A stretch of 5,136 nt of DNA from Gammaproteobacteria bacterium. GTDB taxonomy: Bacteria > Pseudomonadota > Gammaproteobacteria > Steroidobacterales > Steroidobacteraceae. This document shows, one piece after another, positions 1-5,136 of the stretch (its first letter is position 1; every line of letters starts with the position of its first letter). The stretch lies in NCBI GenBank assembly GCA_028293775.1, contig JAQGOD010000053.1:1-5136 (forward strand). The letters are read 5' to 3'. The notes beneath the pieces were generated by a model. It worked only from the letters and a program-made list of their open reading frames with translations. It was not told the DNA's origin and searched no databases. The translations under genes and the position numbers were made by a program.

Positions 1-1321
1 TCTCAATGGCAATGCGCAGTTCGACTTAGGACAACTGGATGAGGCGGTCGCAAGTTATGCGCGGGCGATCGAACTCAAACCTGATTACACCGACGCACAT
101 ATCGCCCTGAGCAAGGCGCTGCGCCAAGTAGGCCGCGTGGCCGAGGCGGAAGACAGTTGCCGCATAGCCTTGAGTCTAGCCGGGGACTCGGCCGAAGCGC
201 TGGCGCTGCTGGGAGAAATTCAGGCCGACCGCGGCCGCTTTAGCGCTGCGGAACAGCTGTTTCGGCGTGCCATTTCCATCACTCCGGATTTGCCGGAGGC
301 CTGGGCGGGTCTCGCTCGGTACCGCAAGATGGGCGTGGACGCGGCGTGGCTCGCTGCGGTGCAAAGGCTGCTCGGCCAATCCTTGGCCGTTGGACAGAAG
401 ATCAATCTGCGCTACGCCCTCGGAAAATATTTCGATGACGTGCAGGATTTCGACAACGCCTTTGCCAGCTACCGACTGGCGAATGCGTTGAAAAAGCGCA
501 GCGGCCTCAAGCATGATCGCCAGCGTGTCACTCGTCGCGTCGAACAGATCACGGCCTTGTATACCCAAGACTGGCTACGCGGGGCGCGTGGCCAGGGCAA
601 CGAATCCACCCGTCCGGTTTTCATTGTCGGCATGCCGCGTTCCGGCACCACGTTGACCGAGCAGATTCTCGCCTCGCATCCAGCCGCCTTCGGTTGCGGC
701 GAGCTGCGCTTCTGGTACAGCGCGTGCGCGCGGTACGAATCGCTGGCGGCGCGCGGCGCCCAAGACGGCGGCGCAATACGCGCGGCCGCGGACAATTACC
801 TCAGCTTTCTGGCGAGCTTGTCGGCAGACGCTTCCCGCACGATCGACAAAATGCCGGCGAACTTCATGAATTTGGGAATGATCCATGCCGCCTTTCCCAA
901 TGCTCGCATCATTCACATGCAGAGGAATCCGCTTGATACCGGTTTGTCCATTTACTTCCAGATTTTCTCCAACACGCACACTTACGCCAACGACTTGGAA
1001 GACATCGCGCATTACTTCACCCAGTATTACCGCCTAATGCGGCACTGGCGATCGACCTTGAGCGAAGGCGCGATCTTGGACGTGCCGTACGAGGAGTTGG
1101 TGCAAGAACCCGAGCCGTGGATCCGAAAAATCGTGCAATTCGTCGGTCTGCCGTGGGACCCGCGCTGCCTTGATTTCCATCAGACCGAGCGTACCGTCGT
1201 CACCGCCAGCAACTGGCAGGTACGTCAGAGGATTACAAAGTCATCCGTCGGACGCTGGCGCCACTACGAATCCTTCTTAGGTCCGTTGCGCAGCCTTACC
1301 GAGTTGGAATCTTGCGCATGA
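1..1321 (+). CDS. TPR-repeat sulfotransferase family protein, 5'-truncated by the window edge
   Basis: A cytoplasmic-looking fusion of TPR repeats to a PAPS-dependent sulfotransferase domain (Sulfotransfer_3/TPST-like). The reading frame is open from base 2 and already encodes a good TPR (GQLDEAVASYARAIELKPDY), so the gene begins upstream; the GTG at 137 lies inside a repeat and is not the start. The visible part is 439 residues, numbered here from base 2. TPRs cover about 2-105, and a further helical pair at about 134-167 (ALGKYFDDVQDFDNAFASY) links to the catalytic domain. The 5'-phosphosulfate loop is PRSGTT at 212-217. E234 and R236 follow in GCGELRF, then K283 in DKMP, the 3'-phosphate pair R308/S316 (RNPLDTGLS), and S403 in TASNWQVRQ. 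These match family knowledge for PAPS binding and TPST-like catalysis. The acceptor is unknown: peptide tyrosine, glycan or small molecule are all possible. The stop overlaps the start of the next gene, a related paralogue. No signal peptide can be judged because the N-terminus is missing. Confidence 0.9.
   Translation, partial: LNGNAQFDLGQLDEAVASYARAIELKPDYTDAHIALSKALRQVGRVAEAEDSCRIALSLAGDSAEALALLGEIQADRGRFSAAEQLFRRAISITPDLPEAWAGLARYRKMGVDAAWLAAVQRLLGQSLAVGQKINLRYALGKYFDDVQDFDNAFASYRLANALKKRSGLKHDRQRVTRRVEQITALYTQDWLRGARGQGNESTRPVFIVGMPRSGTTLTEQILASHPAAFGCGELRFWYSACARYESLAARGAQDGGAIRAAADNYLSFLASLSADASRTIDKMPANFMNLGMIHAAFPNARIIHMQRNPLDTGLSIYFQIFSNTHTYANDLEDIAHYFTQYYRLMRHWRSTLSEGAILDVPYEELVQEPEPWIRKIVQFVGLPWDPRCLDFHQTERTVVTASNWQVRQRITKSSVGRWRHYESFLGPLRSLTELESCA
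1318..1321 (+). promoter_or_regulatory. ATGA stop-start overlap (translational coupling)
   Basis: The ATG of the second sulfotransferase gene shares bases with the TGA of the first. Only a weak purine run (GGA, 1306-1308) precedes it. This arrangement usually means that ribosomes ending the first gene restart on the second, so the two paralogues are probably made together. Confidence 0.6.
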
Positions 1322-3339
1322 TGGCCGATCCGCAATCAGCCGCCAACCCGACTTCGCCGGTCGAGGCGGAGGTGCTGCGAATTCGCGGACTCCTCGAGCA
1401 GAGTAGATACGCCGACGCCCTCACGGCGGCTGACGCGCTCGCCTTGCGGGTCCCTGAGAATCGCGACGTCCTCTACATGGCGGCCGTCAGCCACCGTTAT
1501 CTCAACCAAATTCCCGCGGCGCTCGCTACCCTAGATCGCCTCGAGCGGCATCATCCGCGTTTCAGCCGTTTGCACCAGGAGCGCGGTCATTGCTACGTGG
1601 CCTTGCGAGACGCAACGCGGGCGATCGAGGCATTTCTTGCGGCCGTGAACATCAATCTGGCGCTACCGGCCAGCTGGGGCATGCTCGAGAGCCTGTACCG
1701 CATGAAGGGCAATCGGGAAAATGCCCAGATGGCGGCCGATCACGTCGCCACCTTGAAGAATCTGCCCACCGATGTGGTGTCTGCGACTGCGTTTTTCTTG
1801 GATGGCGATTTAGTCCCGGCCGAAGCCATCATTCGAGCATTTTTGCTGAAACACGGAAACCACGTCGAGGCCATGCGGCTGCTCGCGCGCATCGGCATCG
1901 CGCACGATGTGCTGGATGATGCGGAAATTCTCTTGGAAGCGGTCTTGGAGCTTGCCCCCGGCTACACAATTGCGCGATTCGAGTACGCGCGGGTGCTGCT
2001 GGATCGGCATAAGCACAGTCGAGCCATCGAGGAACTCGAGAAGCTGTTGGCGCTGGAACCGGAGAATCGCCAATTCAAGACTCTTTTCGCCACTGCATGC
2101 GTCGGCATCGGAGCCAACGAGAAGGCGCTGGCGCTGTATCGGCAGCTTCTCAGCGGAGCGCCGCAGGCGGCTGAGCTTCACTTATCGATAGCCCACTCGC
2201 TGAAGACTTTGGGAAGGCGCGGGGAGTCGATCGAAGCCTATCGCGCGGCCAGCGCCGCCCGACCGAACTACGGGGATGCCTATTGGAGCCTCGCCAATCT
2301 CAAGACCTATCGATTTGCGGATGATGAGCTCGCGCGCATGCGCGCTCAAGAGGCGCAGCCGAGCACCTCGCTGGTCGATCGCTACCATCTGTGCTTCGCC
2401 CTCGGCAAAGCCCTCGAGGACCTGGGCGACTACGAAGAATCTTACCGATATTACGAGCGCGGAAATCAACTCAAGCGTGCCGAAAGCCGCTATCGGCCTG
2501 AAATCATCGAGCGCAACACGCAAATGCAAATCGCGACCTGCACGAGCGAACTGTTTGCGCGCCGTGAAGGCGTGGGCTCAAACAGCCCGGACCCCATATT
2601 CATCGTGGGCTTGCCGCGCTCTGGATCCACGCTGCTCGAACAAATCCTGGCCTCTCATTCGCGAGTCGAAGGCACGCACGAACTTGCGGATATCCAAAGA
2701 ATCGTCCATGAATTGCAAGGACGTGACGAGTCTGACCAGACGGCTGCGCGCTATCCGCGAGTGCTTCAGGACCTGCTCCCGGAGGACTTTCTTCGTTTGG
2801 GCGAGAAGTACCTCAGCGATACGCGCGTTTATCGCACCGGTAGGCCGTTCTTCATCGACAAGATGCCGAACAACTTCAGGCACATCGGGCTCATTCATCT
2901 GATACTGCCGAATGCCAAGATCATCGACGCAAGGCGCGAGCCCATGGCTTGCTGTTTCAGTAACTTCAAGCAACTATTTGCATCCGGCCAGGAGTTCACT
3001 TACAGCATCGAGGACATCGCTCGCTATTATCGAACCTACCTGGAGCTGATGCGGCACTGGACCGTCGTGCTTCCCGGGCGGATTCTCAGGATCGATCACG
3101 AGGACATCGTCGATGATCTCGAACCCAATGTCCGCAAGCTTCTCGATTTCTGCGGACTTGAATTCGAGTCCGCATGTCTGGATTTTCACAAGACCGAGCG
3201 CAGCGTGCGCACGGCCAGCTCGGAGCAGGTCCGGCAACCCATTTTCCGCGACGGGCTCGATCAGTGGAAGAACTTCGAACCCTGGCTCGCACCGCTCCGC
3301 GACGCGCTGGGAGATGCGCTGGAACGGTATCGGGATTAG
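1318..3339 (+). CDS. TPR-repeat sulfotransferase family protein, complete (second paralogue)
   Basis: A 673-aa protein with about nine TPR-like helical pairs at roughly residues 16-330, one more conserved pair at about 354-389 (FALGKALEDLGDYEESYRYY), and a C-terminal PAPS-dependent sulfotransferase domain at about 420-665. Visible motifs are the 5'-phosphosulfate loop PRSGST (433-438), E455 in THELAD, K515 in DKMPNNF, the 3'-phosphate pair R540/S548 (REPMACCFS), and S634 in TASSEQVRQPI. The P-loop segment is identical to the upstream paralogue at 18 of 23 positions, but the TPR arrays are poorly alike. I chose ATG 1318, which overlaps the previous stop as ATGA. TTG 1312 and ATG 1321 are alternatives; the difference is at most two residues either way. 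No signal peptide or membrane segment is seen, so a cytoplasmic enzyme using PAPS is expected. TPRs usually bind proteins, so they may dock the acceptor or a partner, which is inference. The substrate cannot be read from the sequence. Confidence 0.92.
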   Translation: MMADPQSAANPTSPVEAEVLRIRGLLEQSRYADALTAADALALRVPENRDVLYMAAVSHRYLNQIPAALATLDRLERHHPRFSRLHQERGHCYVALRDATRAIEAFLAAVNINLALPASWGMLESLYRMKGNRENAQMAADHVATLKNLPTDVVSATAFFLDGDLVPAEAIIRAFLLKHGNHVEAMRLLARIGIAHDVLDDAEILLEAVLELAPGYTIARFEYARVLLDRHKHSRAIEELEKLLALEPENRQFKTLFATACVGIGANEKALALYRQLLSGAPQAAELHLSIAHSLKTLGRRGESIEAYRAASAARPNYGDAYWSLANLKTYRFADDELARMRAQEAQPSTSLVDRYHLCFALGKALEDLGDYEESYRYYERGNQLKRAESRYRPEIIERNTQMQIATCTSELFARREGVGSNSPDPIFIVGLPRSGSTLLEQILASHSRVEGTHELADIQRIVHELQGRDESDQTAARYPRVLQDLLPEDFLRLGEKYLSDTRVYRTGRPFFIDKMPNNFRHIGLIHLILPNAKIIDARREPMACCFSNFKQLFASGQEFTYSIEDIARYYRTYLELMRHWTVVLPGRILRIDHEDIVDDLEPNVRKLLDFCGLEFESACLDFHKTERSVRTASSEQVRQPIFRDGLDQWKNFEPWLAPLRDALGDALERYRD

Positions 3340-3340
3340 C

Positions 3341-3344
3341 AAGG
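3341..3344 (+). promoter_or_regulatory. possible weak ribosome binding site for phnW
   Basis: AAGG in the 18-base gap after the sulfotransferase stop is the only purine-rich match to a Shine-Dalgarno site before ATG 3358. It lies 13 bases from the start, longer than ideal, so initiation may depend partly on readthrough of ribosomes from the gene before. The gap is too short for a promoter or terminator, which supports co-transcription. Confidence 0.3.
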
Positions 3345-3357
3345 TACACTGCCCACG

Positions 3358-4464
3358 ATGACAGACCCGATATTGCTGACGCCCGGTCCCTTGACCACAT
3401 CGATAGAGACTAAAACCGCGATGCTCTCGGATTGGGGATCGTGGGACAGCGGCTTCAACGCCATGACCGCATCGGTCTGTCGTGATTTGGTTGCCATACT
3501 GCATGCCGAGGCCGATCACGTTTGCGTCCCGCTCCAAGGCAGCGGTACCTTCGCGGTCGAGGCGGCACTTGGCACGCTCGTTCCCCGAAACGGCAAGGTA
3601 TTGGTCCCGGATAATGGCGCGTACTGCAAGCGCATCGCCAGAATTCTCAAGTACTTAGGCCGTGAATCTATTCTTCTTCCTCATGAAGAGCAGGAACCCG
3701 CTGATGCGGCACGTATCGACGCGGCGCTGGCGGCGGATCCGTCCATCACGCATGTGGCTCAAGTGCACTGCGAAACGGGTACGGGTATTTTGAACCCTTT
3801 GCCGGCCATCGCGGTTGCCGTCGCGAATCGGGGCCGCCGCCTGATCATCGATGCCATGAGTTCCTTCGGCGCCGTACCCATCGATGCCCGAACTTTAAGC
3901 TTTGAGGGATTGATCACCGCGTCCGGAAAATGTCTCGAGGGAGTTCCTGGCATGGGGGTGGTGATCGCGCGCCGCGCGACATTAGAGAACTCGGCGGCCA
4001 ATAGCGCATCGCTGGTCATGGACTTGGTCGATCAGTGGCAATACATGCAAAAGACCGGTCAGTGGCGTTTCACACCGCCCACGCATGTCGTCGCCGCCCT
4101 GCGCTCCGCCATTGATCAGTTTCTCGCACAGGGCGGGCAGCCCGCTCGCTTGGCGCGCTACACCGAGAACTGCCGGGTGCTGGTCGACGGCATGCGGGCA
4201 TTGGGCTTCAAAACCTTCCTGCCCGACGCGTTGCAGGCGCCTATCATCGTCACATTCCACTCCCCGCCCGATCCGAAGTACGAGTTCGCTCAGTTCTATC
4301 GGCGAGTCAGGGAACGCGGCTTCATTTTGTACCCGGGCAAATTAACTACCGTGGATACGTTTCGCGTCGGCTGTATAGGTGCAATCGGCCCTGACACATT
4401 GCGCAAAGCAGTAGGCGCCATCGCCGACACGCTGCGCGAAATGGGAGTTCGCCGCTACGGGTGA
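3358..4464 (+). CDS. phnW: 2-aminoethylphosphonate:pyruvate transaminase
   Basis: PLP-dependent class V aminotransferase (EC 2.6.1.37) that interconverts 2-aminoethylphosphonate plus pyruvate with phosphonoacetaldehyde plus L-alanine. The protein has 368 aa, close to the roughly 367 aa of the Salmonella enzyme, and aligns from end to end with remembered PhnW sequences. It opens with the hallmark [10 protein letters not shown] (residues 6-15). [12 protein letters not shown] (58-69) forms the cofactor phosphate-binding region. D165 in DAMSSFG is expected to contact the PLP pyridine nitrogen, and K191 in [10 protein letters not shown] is the predicted Schiff-base lysine. R336 in FRVGCIG is the expected substrate-binding arginine, and YPGKL lies at 325-329. 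ATG 3358 is chosen because it puts the LLTPGP motif at its normal distance from the N-terminus. The gene follows the sulfotransferase after 18 bases and a permease starts 1 base after its stop. No phnX is seen in the window, so catabolic versus biosynthetic use is open. One oddity is Cys90 in NGAYC, where relatives usually have Gly. Confidence 0.95.
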   Translation: MTDPILLTPGPLTTSIETKTAMLSDWGSWDSGFNAMTASVCRDLVAILHAEADHVCVPLQGSGTFAVEAALGTLVPRNGKVLVPDNGAYCKRIARILKYLGRESILLPHEEQEPADAARIDAALAADPSITHVAQVHCETGTGILNPLPAIAVAVANRGRRLIIDAMSSFGAVPIDARTLSFEGLITASGKCLEGVPGMGVVIARRATLENSAANSASLVMDLVDQWQYMQKTGQWRFTPPTHVVAALRSAIDQFLAQGGQPARLARYTENCRVLVDGMRALGFKTFLPDALQAPIIVTFHSPPDPKYEFAQFYRRVRERGFILYPGKLTTVDTFRVGCIGAIGPDTLRKAVGAIADTLREMGVRRYG

Positions 4465-4465
4465 C

Positions 4466-5136
4466 TTGAACACAAGCTCCGACAGTGCTCCCGGTGATTC
4501 GCGCTCTCTTCGCCATACGCTGAAGCAAAGGCACATGATCATGATTGCCTTCGGCGGCGTTATCGGCGCGGGTCTGTTCGTCGGCAGCGGAGTGGTCATC
4601 AAGGCGGCGGGGCCGGCGGCGGTGGTTTCCTTTGCGATCACCGGCCTTCTCATCGTTTTGGTGATGCGCATGCTGGGCGAAATGGCGGTTGCGCAGCCCG
4701 CGGTGGGCTCATTCTACGAGTACGCCCGTCTCGCATGGAAAGACCGGCCGGCCGTCAGTGCGCTCGCGGGATTTTTGACCGGTTGGATGTACTGGTATTT
4801 TTGGGTCATTGTCGTCGCACTTGAAGCCGTTGCCGGCGCCGGGCTGGTGCACTTTTGGCTGCCGGGCCTGCCGCCGTGGCTGGTCAGTCTCACCCTCCTC
4901 TTGTGCCTGACGATCACCAATCTGATCACGGTGCGATCGTTCGGCGAATTCGAGTTCTGGTTCGCCTCCATCAAAGTTACGGCGATTGTACTTTTCTTGG
5001 TTCTCGCGGGCGTTTACGTATCCGGTTTGTGGCCAGGCGTCGCACCGAGCATCGCTAATCTCACGAAGCGCGGCGGCTTCGCTCCCAACGGCTTGTTGCC
5101 CATCCTGACCGGAGCGGTGGCGGCCACCGGCTTCTA
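4466..5136 (+). CDS. Amino acid/GABA permease-type transporter (AAT family, APC superfamily), 3'-truncated
   Basis: Inner-membrane proton-coupled transporter; the first 223 residues are visible and the family usually has about 450-480. The frame is open to the window end. TTG 4466 is chosen because an in-frame TAG at 4412-4414 limits the gene upstream and no ATG or GTG lies between it and ATG 4535. Starting at 4535 would remove the conserved LKQRHM segment that precedes membrane helix 1 in GabP-like proteins. Helices are visible at about 24-46 (with GGVIGAGLFVGSG, the unwound substrate-binding loop), 50-76 (with MRMLGEMAVA), 99-128, 137-155, 162-187 and the start of a sixth at about 209. FGEFEFWFASIK (159-170) is a family signature. 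The layout and motifs resemble E. coli GabP, but the substrate is not settled. GABA, beta-alanine, another amino acid or aminoethylphosphonate are possible, the last only because phnW sits one base upstream. TTG with no good Shine-Dalgarno site suggests coupling to phnW translation. Confidence 0.88.
   Translation, partial: MNTSSDSAPGDSRSLRHTLKQRHMIMIAFGGVIGAGLFVGSGVVIKAAGPAAVVSFAITGLLIVLVMRMLGEMAVAQPAVGSFYEYARLAWKDRPAVSALAGFLTGWMYWYFWVIVVALEAVAGAGLVHFWLPGLPPWLVSLTLLLCLTITNLITVRSFGEFEFWFASIKVTAIVLFLVLAGVYVSGLWPGVAPSIANLTKRGGFAPNGLLPILTGAVAATGF

Noticed and set aside
575..1012. 145-codon minus-strand frame within the first sulfotransferase
   Set aside because: It lies wholly opposite the catalytic domain and shows no motif or start signal of its own.
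137..1321. GTG at 137 as the true start of the first sulfotransferase
   Set aside because: The same frame stays open to base 2 and encodes a clear TPR unit upstream, so the gene extends past the window edge.
2332..2345. Perfect 14-base palindrome GCGCGCATGCGCGC
   Set aside because: It sits inside coding sequence for ARMRA in the linker of the second sulfotransferase. GC-rich alternating sequence makes such palindromes easily by chance, and no second copy was noticed.
2276..2902. 208-codon frame on the + strand inside the second sulfotransferase gene
   Set aside because: It is a shadow in another frame; its Arg/Ser-rich, low-complexity translation has no family features, while the overlapping frame carries the catalytic motifs.
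3340..3357. Possible promoter or terminator between the second sulfotransferase and phnW
   Set aside because: Eighteen bases are too few, and no hairpin with a T-run or -35/-10 pair is visible.
2974..3537. 187-codon open frame on the minus strand across the sulfotransferase-phnW junction
   Set aside because: It is antisense to two well-supported genes, its translation shows no recognisable motif, and long antisense frames are common in GC-rich coding DNA.
4855..5058. 67-codon + strand frame near the window end
   Set aside because: It overlaps the permease in another frame; the permease frame shows continuous membrane helices and family signatures there.

Overview
The window is a high-GC, densely coding stretch of bacterial DNA. 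It holds four genes on the + strand with almost no space between them: an ATGA overlap, then an 18-base gap, then a 1-base gap. This looks like part of one operon that is cut at both window ends. PhnW-like sequence features and the TPR-sulfotransferase architecture suggest a proteobacterium, most likely a gammaproteobacterium (or a related betaproteobacterial lineage). That is judged from remembered resemblance, not a search. There are no RNA genes, mobile elements, CRISPR arrays or intergenic promoters that I can support, and no gene-free stretch longer than about 20 bases.

Left half (1-3339): two consecutive genes encode the same unusual architecture, an N-terminal array of TPR helical repeats followed by a C-terminal PAPS-dependent sulfotransferase domain. 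The first lacks its 5' end, because TPR sequence runs right up to base 1. The second is complete at 673 aa. They are divergent paralogues. Both keep the 5'-phosphosulfate loop (PRSGT/ST), the 3'-phosphate-binding Arg...Ser pair, and a set of residues that lines up with the catalytic residues of animal tyrosylprotein sulfotransferase (TPST).

Right half (3358-5136): phnW, a PLP-dependent 2-aminoethylphosphonate:pyruvate transaminase, is complete. It is followed by the first 223 codons of an amino-acid/GABA-permease-type transporter of the AAT family (APC superfamily). The transporter starts at a TTG one base after the phnW stop and runs off the window.

How they may work together: phnW plus a small-amine permease fits uptake and catabolism of 2-aminoethylphosphonate (AEP), but the usual partner (phnX, or phnY/phnA) is not visible here. 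phnW could also serve AEP synthesis for surface decoration, in which case placement beside sulfotransferases would fit a macromolecule-modification locus. The sequence does not decide between these. The juxtaposition of two TPR-sulfotransferases with phnW is the most unusual thing in the window.
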